Shown here piece by piece: positions 1 to 13,996 of a DNA stretch of 64,000 nucleotides; the stretch's first letter is position 1; each line of letters begins with the position of its first letter. A program made the position numbers and the translations under genes. Origin of the DNA: Orthonyx spaldingii (taxonomy: Eukaryota; Chordata; Aves; Passeriformes; Orthonychidae); contig VZTJ01005258.1 of the NCBI GenBank assembly GCA_013397795.1, forward strand, positions 59,628-123,627, in the 5' to 3' direction. The notes beneath the pieces are model-generated. The model made no database searches and was not told the DNA's origin. It saw only the letters and a program-made list of their open reading frames with translations.

Positions 1-3000
1 AGCAGCCCTGCCTGCACAGCCCTCAGCTCTTGACACCTGAGCTCTACTCTGTCCACAGGAGACCTGCTGAGCTCCTACCTTGATGTACAGACTTGAAAGG
101 GGTAAACCATTGGTGGTACCTGACATTCTAGGGTTTTAGAAATACTGAATATGGAGGCCAGTATTTAATCTGTGACTGTCCAGAGCATCTCAACATCCCA
201 GACCAAAACCACATGTAGGTAACATCCGAAGGGAAGGTATGAAAATGAACTGATTCAAGCCAACGAGGCTGTTAGAAAATGAAATGGAATTAACAGCTTT
301 TACACTGGGGCCACTATTGAATCTTTTTAATGCGTATTTCTTGGCCAGACATGTTTGCAATAAAAACATCTTGATCTCTGGCTCTTTTCCACTGAATGCC
401 GTTGTGCTTCAGGAGCAGAAAGGGCTTAGGCAGGGATTCAGACCTCTTTTTTGCACTCCATCACCAGAAGATTTCACCAGAAGATTCTGGACTGAAGATA
501 CTACAGTGCTGTTTGCTGTGGAAGGGAAGCAGTGTCAAGCAGCTTTCAGGAAAACTTCGCCATACCTCATTTCTTGCTGCCTTCAGGGTATTCTGGTGAA
601 AACAGAAAAGCCCGATGTCACTGAAGTCCATGATTTCCCTACTAGCCTGGAGACAGGCTCCACGGGAGCAGGAAAGGAGCCAACCTGTGAAGGGAGCAGC
701 AAGGCACTACAAAACAGGATGGAGATACAGACTTACATCCAAAAACCGACAAGCTGAAAAGGAAAGACTCTACCTTATTTTCAATTCATCGTCCCATGAC
801 AACTTAGTCAGACAGACTCCAAGTCTAGGTTGACTTACCTCTGGCTGGCCTGTAGCACAGGTAAACTCATAAAGATTTGCACCTTTCAGAGACCCCAGAC
901 CTCCAGCTATAGTATCACATGGGAGGGTCTGAGTTAATTCTTCAAAGAAGATGAGACAGCTGAGGCTGCTCTCATCTTTAGTGGTTCCTTCCCCTTCCAC
1001 AACCGAAAGTGGATCCTTATATCCATGTGCCTCCGCCTGCTCATTCAACTCTCCCTTGAAAATACACTTTGCCCACAACAAATGTTGTGAATCTGAGAAT
1101 TAACCTCATACTAAATCAGTATGAACTCTGATTCCACAGCTCCACTGGTGTCACGGGTGAAAATGAACAAAGGTGCTGTGGATGGCAAACATATGGCTCT
1201 GCACGATGGCTTGTGAGGGCTAGAGAATGTGAGTTTCCAGTATGCTGCAATGCAAAGGTACCATAGGCATCAGGATAATATCAGCCCACAGGGCCTGGAG
1301 AAGAAAAAGGTCTTTATGTGGTTCCCTTTCCACAAATGAAGGCTTCATTGCCTGGAGAATATCCCATGACAGTTAGTTTACTACCAGGTCGGCTCACGGC
1401 AGTGCCTTCCAATCACTAGAAGACCAGAGACAAGGGTTGTCTGTGCACTTCCACACCAGCCTGCTAGACTGAAGCCTTACAATTATAAAAAACATGATAG
1501 AGAATGTGTGTCTTGACTTAAAGAATACCCTTCCCAAACTTACTGTGGTTGTGACCTGGAAAATTAAAATGCAAGAAACTCTCCAGCTGCTGACCAGGCA
1601 AAGTGGTTGATATTGGATTAAAGATTCAAGGCTCTCTACTGTAGCACACAGGCACCAACTGCCCTGGCTGAAGTGCCCCTCTCTTCTTTAGTATGCCCAA
1701 TACCAGCTACAGCAGCAGGACTGAGACTGCCTTTGTGATTTGAACAATTTGCAACAGCTGAAGAGAAAGATTCCTCTGAAACCTTATTGAGACACTTCAA
1801 AGAGGATTTCAGGAAGCTAGTCCAGAGGAAGTGTTATTGACTTCGTGAGACTGACCACATCATGATAGTAAATGCAGAATGTGCCAAAAACCAAACTTAC
1901 ATGTAAGGACCACCTCAGTGCACTTACTCCTTTAGAGGAGAATATCCCCTTCTTCTCTTCACTGTCAATCCTCCAGCACCTTCCTTCCCTTTCTCCCCTG
2001 CACACACTTGCAGCTGACTATATATCAGGCCACACACAGTGAAATATGCATGATTTCTTCATGTCAAGCAGTATTTCTGTTTGTCTCCAAACCCTTGGTT
2101 TTGTTTGGCCACAAAGAGAACTCCATAAGCAATAGTGAAGGCTAAGCATGTATGCAGGTACAAACACCATGGAGAAATTCATTCCATAGATTTATCTTCC
2201 ATGTTATTGGGACAGCTACAGTCTGCTTTGACATAGCATAGACAGAACCAAATATCAGTTTGAAGACAGAAGGCCACTATCCGAGAAATAATCCTTTTAT
2301 CTTAATTTCGGAGTCCAAAAACAGTGCAGCATGAGTTTTCTGACACAATAGTGGGTTTTTTCTTCTCATGATACTTGAATTATGTATTTCAGTGTGCAAA
2401 ACAGCCCAAGTTTGACCAGTCTTACCTGAATAGTAGAAGAGTTTTGAACCCCAAGATTAGGGAAAGATATGTTCATGAGACCCTGGCCACAGGGTCAGGT
2501 CATGACAGTCCATAGCAAGAAGGTAAGACCTGTTAGACACCTTTTCAAAACACTTTCAGTGACCAGATTCTTTAAGAAGCTCAAGGAAGCACTAATTTCA
2601 GCATGCATCCACAGGGTGGGAGAACACAATTCATACAAAACCTATGGAAGTTTTATTCTCCATCCAATATGGATCGAAACCAAATGTAGTAAGAAAAAAT
2701 ATTTCAAAAATTTTAAGTATGACCTTTTGGCCAGCTTGAGTCAAGTGTATAAAGCATGACAGTACATTTCAGCTCTCACCTCTGACCATGAAAAGTCAGG
2801 TGTTCAGAGAATACAGTAAGTCTTATTAATCTGGTGCTCAAAGATGCCACCTAATCAAGGGCTGGGATCAGGAAGAAATCCTCAGCTAACAATAAAATGT
2901 TAAACGCAATGGACTGAATCCAATTATTATTTCTATTGCAATTGCTAATATATGAGATGGGGCTGAAGAGTGTGATTTCCAAGATAAACACGTGCCATCA

Positions 3001-6000
3001 ATGCCACTGGAGACAGAGACTGATTGAAGCTTTGGACCTGTTCTGCTCTGCAGTGCCAGGTTAGACTCCCCTTCAACCCCAGGCCTGCTGATATCTGGGA
3101 ATCCAGTAAGCTGCCATGGGGTTGGAGAATCCCTGTCCCAGTGATTGTCTGGGTGCTGTCATACATCACAAAGGCTACAAACCTGCATGGTTGTCCAACT
3201 GTTCTGCTAACCTCCATGTTCCATGAGATATTTTCTTCTTTTGGTACCCATAAAATTCAAAGCTCAGGATTTATGATCCCCGGTAAACCCAGCATATAAA
3301 CAGAGAAACCATCTCCTTCCATGAACAAGTGAATTTCTCTTGTAAGAGATCTCACATTAGGCCTTCATCTCTTCAGCCAAGGTACCAAGACAGCCTTCCT
3401 TGTCATGGAACTGCCTTTGCAGTCAGCTGGTAAGTCTTCTTGCCAGTCTGAGCTCTTCAATGCAAAGATATGTCATAAACCTTCCTCCCAAAAAAAATCC
3501 TTCACTGAATGAGGGGGAAATGACTGGGGTGCATTGACAGCTTTGAACTATCTGAAATGACTTTGTGAAGTTTTACAGAGACCCAACCCAGCCAGGAACA
3601 CTCACCTTTAAAACAGAAATTAAAATTAACTATCTTTATTTTTTCATTAAGGAAAAAAAGTAGCATGTTCCACTGGAGCACCCACTCCACTTCTGTGTCA
3701 CTGTGACACTTCCACTGACAGTCACACTTAGGTTCTGCCAATATCCCATGGAGCCCACCAGGATGAGGCATCACACTCAGTATTCATCTCCCAATATTGT
3801 ATGGAGCAGGTAATAATTCCATACAAACAATCTTTTCAATGACAGGTCCCATAAAATATGGAGGCCACTGTCAGAGAGGAACAGAGCCAGAGGCCAGGAC
3901 TGGATTTGGTGGTATCCCACCTGCTCTCCTGATGCCATGTATCCACACTGGACTCCAGCCAACAGGATGCAGCCAAATGTGATTCCATGACATTACTCCA
4001 GCTTACACCACTGTAAATAAGACTGGACTCTTGCCCTTCCTTTCCCATGCTACCAGTGTGGCTTTACTGTGCAGCTGCCAGTCTGAATGCCAATCCATTC
4101 TGCCGCTGGCTTTCTGCAGGACCTGACTCTCACGCTTCAGTGCATCCTTGCAGTCGAAACAAGACGTTTGCTCATACATATTTTTAATCCTGTTGCTACC
4201 CTAGCTCCTTCTCGTTAGTGGCCTTGAACAGTCGTTGGTTTCACACCAGGAGAACAGACCAATTATCTTGCACAGCCCAGGGGAGAGCCACTGCTCCAGG
4301 AGGAGAGGGATGCTTGCCCCAGTGGGAACAAGTGCTGTCCTGATGTAAGGGGAGGAAATCCCAGAAGTTCAGAAAGTCTCAACAAGGCAAGGGAGGAAAT
4401 GCCAGATAAATTCCTCATCACCAGAGGAAGAGAAACACTATCCTTCTGGCACATGCTGTCTTTGTTACATCTCACAGGGCTGCGCACAGCCCTGCAGATG
4501 CAGGTAAGGAGTGATTTCTGGAGAGAGCAGCTCCCTGGGGCAGAGCTCCGGGAGTAATGCGGGAATGGGCAACTCCAGGGCACACTCACTCTTTACAGGA
4601 CAAAGTGATACATGGCCACAGACTCACAGCTGGCCAGTAGAGACATATGTTGCTGAGCAGGATGGGCTTACTCATCACCAACATTTCAGCTCCCGTTGAC
4701 TTGGACTGAAGCTCCCAGGGGACCATCTCAGCCAAGCCCAGTCACACTGACCACAGCGTCCCCTTGGAGTTGACACCTGCAGGTCAAGCTACAGTCAGGA
4801 CGAGTAGCAGACAGCCTCATCCCACTCTCCTTGTGCAGAGGGCAGACACATTAAGCCTGGGCTGCAGTATGAGACATAGAGGAAGGTAAGACAAGCACTA
4901 TGCATTTTGGCTAAGCCAAAATCTCTCTGTTCACTTTTCCACACAGACTATCACCACAGAGACCCACCCCTGCTCCTTCAGGCTTGTCACCACACAAGAC
5001 ACGGGCTGCACCTCCCATAAGAGATGTGATCTGTCTCAGGCTGAGGCTGAGGCATGTGAAACCCACCTCCTCGTCCTCCAAGGAGATAAGTGACTGTACA
5101 GCCTTAGCTACACTTACTGGTGTCTGCAGTGACGGAAGAGGAGGTTGACTCACCCTTTTGAAGTCTAGTTCCTTCACCACCTGCCTTCCCCAAGCCCTGC
5201 ACCAGCAAAATGGATTTTCACACTCACCCCCCACACACAGTCTTGGGCAATCCCAGGTGATTTTATGTGGCAGCCATGCTCTTTTTGAAACACTGCATGG
5301 TCCAGAACAGATTGACTGTACAGCAAGGTGAATCACAGCTGTGAACAAAATGTCTGGACAATTGCTATGGCAAAAAGACAGGCATTGCTTCATACTACTG
5401 CTGCCAATTATCTCCTGGTTGCACAATGAATCCCTTATCACCTTCTCTCACCAGTGCTGGGCAGGAGGAGCTTTACAGCCTTTGCTTTTGCCTCACTAAT
5501 CTTTGCTGGGCTGACAAGTCCCATGGACCAGGAACAGACTGCTCTTCTGGCTCAGAAACAGACCCAGTACTTTGCCTTCACTGACTGTTAAAAATGTGCC
5601 TTCAGATGTCCTAGTATGCCATTTTTGTCTTCTAATGAAAGCTGAATGTCACTGCTCACCCTACCAGGAACAAAGGCCAGCAGCATAAAGCCCCAGTTCT
5701 GGCCACTTCTTGCACCAGACACCAGTTGGACTGCCTGTCCCAGGAGAGGGGCACTGGGCAGGAATGTGCCACTCCATCTGATGCCAGCATGCCTGGCGCC
5801 GTGTAGGCCATCCGGTTGTCAAAAAACTCCAAATCTTGGTGGTGACACCAGTCATCACTGAACCAGCAGGGCTGCATCACTACATCCCTGCAGTGTCCTT
5901 GTACCACCAGGCCTGGAACAATGAGCTGCTCTGAATGGAAACAGGGTCTCACCAATGCAAGGCTCTCTGCTTACTGCAGCACTAGCCACTGGCCATACAG

Positions 6001-7204
6001 CGTCCGAGTTCAGCAGGTGAATGCTGCCCCATTCTGCACTTTTTGCTACACGTGCCAGAAGGGATTGGAGCCCTTCAAAACCCTGAGACAATGTTGTGTA
6101 TTCATGAGTGCCATCTGCTGGCACCTTCTCCCTTCATTAACCTTTCCAAAGCCACTTAGTGCGGTGTGGAGCTCTCCAGATTCAGAGCACACAGGTACCA
6201 CTGGCTCCTGTACCCTTCCTAGCAAGGGAAAAATTCTGTGCATTCTCCAATATCCCAAACTTTCTGGTCTCATCAGCGGCTGGAAATAAATCAGGTAGAT
6301 CCATTCTATAATCTGCTGCACAAATTGTTTAAATCATATGAACATGTCCTTGGTAGATAAGGATAAGAGTTAAGGAAACACTTGAGACCTCAAGAGATTC
6401 TTAGTGATGTTATCCACTATCTGAATAACAAGATATCAACCAAAAAAAATCCACCCAACATATATATGTACTGGCTTCTTCCTCAAAGGACTGCCTGGCC
6501 CTCTGGAGCCTCAGTGTCTAAGGACTCCAACTGCAAAGAGAACCCCAAGACTCAGAAAACCACGTATATTGCAGAGTGTGCAGAGGGCCAGAAAGAAAGG
6601 CTCTGCCATGAGCGACTTACAGTTTCTGCATCCCCACTGGATTTCTGTCTAAATGACCTGCTCTAACTTAAGCAGAAATTACTGAACTTGAAGTAGAAAT
6701 CTTTGGACAAAAGTCTGTGATTCATTTTGCATGGCAGGTCAGACTATCTGTTTAGAATTGTCCCATTCTCTTGTGAGCAGGACCATGATGGGAGAGCTGG
6801 AATCTGGGAACTGGCAGCCACAGAACAGCAGGACACTCTAAAAGTTTACCTGGGATCACAGTACCATTAAGTCAGTACTTTAGTAGGGAAAATATTAGTA
6901 TTTCCTACCCAGGTTTTTCTCAAACAGCAATGAAAAGTTAAGGAGATATATAGTATGACTGATATAGACTGTATGCAGTAAACAAATAATGAAAATAAAC
7001 CATTGGAATATGCAGTGTGGGAACTGCTGTATCATATGTGCTATTATTTATTAATTATATTCCCACAGCAATATACATCTGCAGCACCCTGTAGTCTAAA
7101 GCCCCTTGCTTTCTAAGTGTTAATTAGGACTCACAATCAATGCTGAGAAGTGAAGAAAGTGTGTTCATCTCTCTCCTACATTTGTAAAGTCCCAGAAGCA
7201 AAAC
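1..7204. other. Unique non-coding DNA, no gene recognised
   Basis: I see no supported exon or RNA gene here. Open frames are short and overlap on both strands. The longest is a 176-codon minus-strand frame at 4911-5441, and it has no recognisable domain. A perfect 13-bp tandem duplication (TCACCAGAAGATT twice) sits at 461-486. Isolated splice-donor-like strings such as CAG|GTAAGG near 4500 are not tied to a coding frame. Intron or intergenic DNA is the inference. Confidence 0.6.
461..486. repeat. 13-bp perfect tandem duplication
   Basis: TCACCAGAAGATT occurs at 461-473 and again immediately at 474-486. Two exact adjacent copies are typical of replication slippage. No function is suggested. 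Confidence 0.85.
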
Positions 7205-7290
7205 CCAAAGAGTCTTGCACAAAGTCATGAGTGAATCAATAGCACTGCCAGAAACACAGCTCAGAACTCCTGGCTTCCAGGTTCTTCCCA
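7205..7290 (-). repeat. MIR-like ancient SINE fragment
   Basis: The stretch resembles the reverse complement of the MIR core. It has AGTCTTGCACAAAGTCATGA, then a degenerate equivalent of the 'sum of gender, gaps' section that in MIR reads as a run of short purine-rich words, then CTCAGAACTCCTGGCTTCCA, which corresponds to the MIR segment that usually reads 'gaactcctggcttccag'. MIR-type CORE-SINEs are inactive relics shared across amniotes. The match is from memory of the consensus and is degenerate, so family and limits are approximate. Confidence 0.4.
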
Positions 7291-9246
7291 CAGAGAGAGA
7301 AAGATTGGTAGCAAATCCCCAAAGAGGTAGGAATGAGCAAGAGAATCACAGTGTGCAGTCTGCCTATGTTCACAGGTGAGTTAATTAGATTGTGGTCTAA
7401 TTAAAATACAGCCTTTGCATCTTGCCTTTCTTCCTTGATGATGTTGGCAGCAGGCTTAGGTTGCCCATAAGTTTAAGCTGCAAGCTAGGAAACACCTTCT
7501 AACACTGGAGAGAGTGGAAGAACCCTATGATGGGTCTGGAAACCCAGCGATTGCAATATGGCACTAGCTATGCTCATGGAAAGCACCACTGTATATAGAT
7601 GCCTGCAAGGCAAAGGAAGAGAAAGGAAAATACAAAAGGCTCCTTCTCCTAGTGCTCCCTTCCACAGTAAACTTGGTTTTAGAAGCACCAAACACCTGCC
7701 ATTTCAAATGAAGTTCCCAGGTGTTTGGCACGTCTAGAAGGCAGCTCCTGCACCTTAGCAATTATAACCAACACAAGTCCAATATGCTTTTAATGGCTGG
7801 AGTTAAAGACTACTTCTGCCAAAAACTGCAAAAACAAGTGGCAACCACGTATCTCTATATCACAGGGAAGCTGGAGAAACGAGGGCATTACTTGTGTTAT
7901 GGTATCTCACCTCCATTTCTGCCAGGAACACGGTGGGAATGGAACAGACACAATTTACAAAGGCCACGGAAATGAAACATTAACCAAAGATTTGCCTCCA
8001 CACACAATACCTCACAAATGAGACAACTCTACCACAATTTAAAAAGGGTGTTCTGTCTAAATACCATTTTTAGAGGACAACAGTCTGGTCAATGAAAAAG
8101 CTGGATTTAACTTGCTTGATCTCCAGCAAGTTTTAAGGGTCTGATCAGGAACTCACTGGAAAAACCCAACTGTTGCCACCACAGTGCAGAGGCAGATATG
8201 TCACAAGTACAGGCTGTCCATGCTGGGGAAAGGAGGTGTTCAGGTACCAAGGGAAGAGGGCAGTCCAGGTTCTTATGGAAACCTGCAGTTCATGTGAGGA
8301 TGAACAGTTACAAAATAAAATACCAAAGTCTCCCAATACAAAATCAGTTCATGAGTGACCGCAGGTGAAATGCTAAAACCGATACAAGCGCACAGAAGCG
8401 CTGAGCCACAGAGCCAGGGCGCTCAGGAGATGCCCAAGGCAGCTTCATCCAGGCTGCACGTCCAACACAATTCTCTGCCAAGACACACCCTCTGGATACA
8501 GACAGTGCTGGAAAGTGTAAGTATTTGGCAGATGAAAAGGCAGAAAACATCTGTAAGCTCCAAAGGTGAAAGACATTACTCTTGCCCCTAATGACTCACA
8601 GATGTATTTTTCCCTATCTTGTCTGCAAACATTTCAAACCAGCGTTGCATTTCCTACTGAACCATGATGCCCACACAAGGGAACTCAAGTGAGATGATAC
8701 AGTGCATTGAAAATGAAGTTTCCAAAAGCATTTGAGGTAATGGAAAAGAAGGATGCGAAGCAGTAATGAATGAACACAGAGATAGGATTTCATTGTACAT
8801 CAGAACTCCGAGCTTCAAAATCACATGACAATTCCAGCTTTCCTAGTTGTAACAGGAAATAGCTCAGGAGATAGACTGAAGGCTCTGAGGCAACTCATTT
8901 TTCAACAATACAATGCAGTCTGCAGCCAGAGCATCACATTGCAGTCATGCTGCCTGTTACTCAGTGTGAAAAAAGATCAAAGAGCAAGCAAGAACCAATC
9001 CAGCGAGTCACAGTGAGAGGTTGCAGCCACATCACTGTTCTCTCACAGTTCACCTCCCTGAACACAAGGAGTGTCTGCACCTACACAGAGAAGAAGCTGG
9101 TAATGCCAAGCAGACCCTTTTCCTGCTTGCTGGAGTGCTCTGCACTCACTTGCTCAGAGACTCCCACAATCCAGCCCAGCAGCACTGCTGGCTCACTCCA
9201 GCACAGCAGGGTCAAAAGAGCCAGAACTCCAGAAAGGTCTGGCTGC
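7291..9246. other. Unique non-coding DNA, nothing recognised
   Basis: Only short overlapping open frames occur here. No repeat family, RNA gene or promoter was recognised. The frames that run on beyond 9240 do so only because they read through the A-rich tract that follows. Confidence 0.55.
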
Positions 9247-9349
9247 AAAAAAACCCCAACCAAACAGAACAACAAAAAAAAAAAAACCAAACAAAAAAAC
9301 CAACCAACCAACCAACCAAAAAAAAATCACAACAACCAAAAAAAGAAGG
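9247..9349. repeat. A-rich low-complexity tract with (CCAA)n
   Basis: About 100 bases are almost entirely A and C. They include A runs of 7 to 13 bases and a CCAACCAACCAACCAACC stretch near 9300-9318. This gives Lys/Gln/Asn/Pro-rich translations on one strand and Phe/Trp/Leu/Gly-rich ones on the other, so the overlapping open frames here are artefacts of composition. Confidence 0.9.
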
Positions 9350-11039
9350 AAAAGCATGTCTTTATGAACTTTCATCAGCTTCCATTCCCTTTTCTCTTCT
9401 GTTTTGCTGTCACCTGTCATTAAAATTAAATAATATTTGGTCTTGTTGCCATGTTAACCAAGAGACAGCACAGATTCAGAAAGTCAAACTCAGTCCAGCC
9501 TGCTGGATACTTGCTCCTTGTACACTTGATGGAAAAGCACAGTATAAGAGAGAGAAAACAGGGGACTCATTCCTGGAAATGTAAATGTCTGATGCCTACC
9601 CAACTCGTAAAATAAATATTGCAAAGGGGTTGGAGGCACATTAGGTTTATAATTAGGATGATTCTACGCAGGCGCATCAGTAACTACTGTTAAACAGTGT
9701 GAAAAACCCTGATTCACAGGTCCACAAAGGATCTGGGACAGAGAACAGCAGCAGCACAATGTAATGCCCAGCCCTCACACACTGTCTTAACGACCAGCAG
9801 TCAGTATTTCTGCAGAAGTGCCTGCTTATGTTTCACATGCGTTATCTTCCATGCCCATTTCAGTCCTGATCTCAAAAAAGTGCTCTTCATCTCTTCTTCC
9901 CAAACATCACCTCCCCAGTTCTGCACAGACATTAGTTGATCCTATATATTCCTTGCCTTGAGAAGTCAGGATAAAGACACTCCAAAACCCAAAGAGAAAT
10001 AAAACAGTGCTGGATGCTCCTCAGATCATTAAAAACACAGGGCGGCACTGTAGCATGGACACAAAGCTCTCTGCTAGTTAGACAGCATTTTAGGAGGATT
10101 TCTGGTTTTCTTCTCTTTTCCTGATGCTTCCTTACAAATCAGGCTCTCTCATGCCTGTTTCTCCTGTGCTAGAAGTCTCATTGCAGCTGCAGGGAAAGAC
10201 AAGCCATTTTGCTTGCATGGCTGCCTCTGCATTTCAAGTTGATTTGTGTGAGACACTGCCACCCAGCATGATTTGCATACGTACCAAAATGTGAGACCTG
10301 CACAAAATGAAGCAGGAAAACCATTTGTCTCTCCTCTCGGAAAAGGTTAATGGCATGCATTCTTTGCAAATGTTTACTATTAAGTGTTTCCTAAGCCTCT
10401 GAGCTATAGAATTTGGACATAAAAGGGGTCTCACCCTTTTTCCCCAGTCCCACAATCCTGTTTGCTTCAGATTAACATGAGTGACCTCTACTTCACTAGA
10501 GCTTATTCATCATGCACAGAGCAGGGCCTGGTTGTACTGAATTATTTCCCTGCCATCATGAAATGCTATTCAGCTGCATAGGAGGGGAACAAGGCTGCAG
10601 ATGCAGGTGTTAGCTGTCTAGAACATTAACTGTTCAACACTCAGACAAGACTCCTATTTAAACCTTACTCAGATCAGAAGTGCTGCAGAAAACCATGACA
10701 TAAGTATGAGATACCCAAACTTAACACACCAGAACACTAGATCCAAACATGTGATGAAGAAAACAAGGGTGAACTACAGCCTGGTAATTACATGTGATCA
10801 CACGTGGTGGAGGATAAAGCAGCTCTGCCATGGAACACTTCATCTCAGCTCTTCCTGCTCCTCTCTCCCTCTCTGTCTTCAACTGTGTCAGTCACCCAAT
10901 GTGCCCCACACTTGCTATCTTAAGAGTGCATCAGAGGCTCTGGGGTGGGTGCTCTTTGAAATGGCTTAATTTAAATTGACATATGAAGTGTCACCTCCAA
11001 ATTAAGCCAGGCTGAAGAAAACCCTTCAGGACCTTTCTG
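9350..11039. other. Unique non-coding DNA, nothing recognised
   Basis: No exon, RNA gene or repeat family is supported. Short frames lie on both strands. The sequence grades into the CT-rich tract at its right end. Confidence 0.55.
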
Positions 11040-11162
11040 TCCCTTCTCTCTTTCCCTCTCTCTCTCTCTCTCTCCCTCCCTTCCCCTCTCTCACTCANNN
11101 NNNNNNNNNNNNNNNNNNNNNNNNNNNNNNNNNNNNNNNNNNNNNNNNNNNNNNNNNNNTCA

Positions 11163-11203
<41 letters not shown>

Positions 11204-11235
11204 TCTCTCCCCCTCCCTCCCTTCCCCTCTCACAT
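11040..11235. repeat. CT/GA microsatellite interrupted by an N gap
   Basis: CT-rich sequence flanks a run of 62 N. The right arm has an uninterrupted (CT) run of about 17 units at 11165-11199. Both arms end with the same 17-mer, CCCTCCCTTCCCCTCTC, at 11074-11090 and 11215-11231, each followed by a CA-containing exit. The reported Glu/Arg-rich minus-strand frame is only this repeat read through the gap. Confidence 0.95.
11098..11159. other. Sequence gap (62 N)
   Basis: The bases are undetermined. The gap lies inside the CT microsatellite, so its true length is unknown and it is likely a collapsed or unreadable repeat. Confidence 0.99.
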
Positions 11236-13960
11236 TACTTTAAAGAGAGCTTGCACATCCATTCACCATTCCAGCCACCACTCCTACCTGAAAGGTGTCT
11301 TCAGGTGCAGACTCTAACGGCAGGGAGGATACACCCTCATTTCCCCAGTCCTCCAAGAACAACAGCCCAGACTGAAGTCCCTCCTCAAGTCAGATCTCCT
11401 GTGTCAGACAAAACCCCAAATTACTCTGGCATATAAACACAGATCTGTGCTGAAAGAATGCCCATTGGGCAATTAAAATCTGTTTTGCTCCTTTGTTCTC
11501 CAGGCAGGCTGCCTGATTGATTGGACTCTTTCACTTGGGAAAACAAATATTAGGCCCAATCTTCAGCTGGCAGAAAGCCACATGGTGCCCATCAATTCCT
11601 CTGTTACCCTGACTGAAATGTTGACCTATGGCTTACAACTGCATTGAAGCTCTTATTTCCTACCTCCCATACTTTCAAATGGCACAATAACTTCACTCAC
11701 TAATTTTTGCAGACCAGGGACAGATTTTCTCAGACCTCACTGCATCAGGCTCACAGTGATCACCCTGTGCGGCACCTGGGCTGCCTGGAAAAACTTACTC
11801 TGATATGGACTTCATTGCTTCGGGTTTGGGAGCTTTTGCTGTCATTTGCAAATAATCAGAGAGTTCAGCCACAACCTGTAACTACTGTATTTAAATGTTC
11901 CATTTGTTAATACAAAACAGGACCCTGCCTAGAGAAGCAGAGCCTGAACTTGAAGTAGAGCAAACAAGTATAAAGGACTGATGGCAATAACTGTCCTGCT
12001 CTCACAGAGCAAGGGAATCAAACTATTTAAATACTTTCAGCACCTGGACTGTGCCAGCAAATATTCCATCCTTTAACTCTCCAAAGAATTACACACCATT
12101 CCTTATTCTGCATAGACAAGAATTTGCCTTTGCATTCAGTGAATGGTGGTTGGGGTTTTAGTTTAGAAAACAAAACCATGTATTTAGTGAAAATCACGTG
12201 CGACTCTTGTGATAAGCAAAGCCATTTAAAACAGTCCAGAACCTGGGGGAACCAGTCAAGACACAGAGGGTGTTGTGTGCGCCTCTCTTCAGCACACACA
12301 TACGGATCTTCAGTACGTGTGTGTTGTAAAAAAAAAGCCAGAGACTGACGAGGACTGGTAGGATAATCAGAATAAGGCACATTCCTCTCAGGGAGACCAG
12401 AGTAGCCAGCTTTTTTTAGCTTAAACAAACAGAGGCTGAGAAGGGTCATCACTGCAATCCATAAATAAACTCAAAGGCAAACACCAAGGAAGAAAAACAG
12501 ACAAGTTTCAAACCAAGACAAGAACTGAATCTGGCACCCTGGAGCTTCCTCACTCCAGTGTGTGCTCAGCTCAAATCCAAAGCAGAAAAAAAAATAAAAC
12601 AGGTGAAAATGTCTACATTCACAACTATAGTCAAAAGTCTCTCATTAAAACTGGGCCACAAATACAGCAAGCTGTGCAAGAAGGAATACCCAGAGGAGAA
12701 AAATGGCACCTTGATGAATTCAGCCTCCCTGATCATTTGTGCCTCTCCATCACAGACACTTGCCCCACTTTCTTGCTCTCCAGCATGAATTGCCAGTTGG
12801 GATTTTCCTGTAGCGTGTTTACAGGGAGGTATCAGGAACCTTTGTAAATGCTATTGGAATAACTACCCAAAAGCATTCTCCCAAACTGTTAGAGAGGGAA
12901 AGCTGAAGGATTATATGCTGGATTGTATGATGGTTTATGTAGACATTCTCATTAAGGAAATGGTAATCTCTGCCTGTAGGTCTCATCTCCTCTGAAAGCC
13001 TGGGAGTGCCATTGAATGACTATTTATCATGACCAAAACACTAGTAAACTCATCCTTGTCTCCTTGCAGGCATGGAGCTTGTGATTACCTCCTTACTTGC
13101 CTCATTAAGTAAAAATATAAAAGGAAAATGAAAGGAGAGAAGGAAATCAAGAAAATGGATAAAACATATGTGGGGAGAGACATAGCTGAAAGGAACCCAC
13201 TGTTCAAAGCACACTGGCCAGCAACGGAATGGATCCTCTGAAGGCATCTATAGCTCATTCCTGCTACTACCCCCCCCAAGAAGGAATTAATCAATAGATT
13301 AGTTTCCAGGCACTTGCTGAGGGATCATGGCACCATTCCGCATGGACAAGCCGGAAAGATGCCTGCCCCTGTCCTACACCACTTACAACCCCTATTACTG
13401 GCAGCATATCAGTAAAGGAAGTGAAAGGACAGAGAGCTGAAGCAAGGCAGAGCACAGAAACTAAGCCTCAGTTCCTGTCTGCCCAATGCCAGGTAAGCAC
13501 AACACATCCACTTCCCAGCAGAGAGGGGTTTCAGGAAGTATCAAAGAAAAGCCTGCATGGTGATTACCTCACATTTGGTGAGTTTTTCAGAGGAACAGTG
13601 ATGTGACCACAGAATCAGCAAATGGGTCTCTTGGGACTGACAGAGCAAAAATAATGGTAAACATCTTGATCTGGTCATAGGTGATACTGCTTAGGAGATG
13701 CTGCCTGGTGAACAGGCCTAAAGACCCAACTCTCACTTGAAGGAGGCAGGGTTGTTTTGGTAGAAGCTAAAGGCCTGTCCAGAAATATGATCAACACCTA
13801 TTTTAGTTTAACCACAGAAGCAAACTGAATTAACATGGCTGGTACAGTAGAAAGTTGTGCAAAATAACTTACTGGATTTTTCTTTCTTCTTCCCCACAGA
13901 AAAAAAATGTTGTTTGTCAGTCCCATTGGAGTGGCTTTGATCTCAATGCTGATCAAAGCA
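11236..13960. other. Unique non-coding DNA, nothing recognised
   Basis: Open frames up to about 141 codons (minus, 12027-12452) overlap frames on the other strand and show no recognisable family. A polypyrimidine-CAG acceptor-like string lies near 13877-13899 and a CAG|GTAAGC donor-like string near 13493, but no coding exon connects to either. A C8 run lies at about 13269-13276. Confidence 0.55.
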
Positions 13961-13996
13961 ACAAAACAAGAAAAAAAAAAGAAAAAAAGAAAAAAA
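13961..13996. repeat. A-rich/(GAAAAAAA)n low-complexity tract
   Basis: The tract contains A10 followed by G-interrupted A7 units. It may be a simple repeat or the decayed tail of an old retroposon. No recognisable element body is attached. Confidence 0.85.

Noticed and set aside
4911..5441. 176-codon minus-strand open frame
   Set aside because: No recognisable domain, no splice or promoter context, and a length that can arise by chance in 64 kb read in six frames.
9081..9420. Phe/Leu/Gly-rich, membrane-like frames
   Set aside because: Created by the complement of the A-rich tract at 9247-9349.
10991..11233. Glu/Arg-rich protein across 11 kb
   Set aside because: Translation of a CT microsatellite including undetermined bases.
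13877..13899. Strong polypyrimidine-CAG acceptor-like site
   Set aside because: No coding exon or conserved frame follows it. Such strings occur by chance and in non-coding transcripts.
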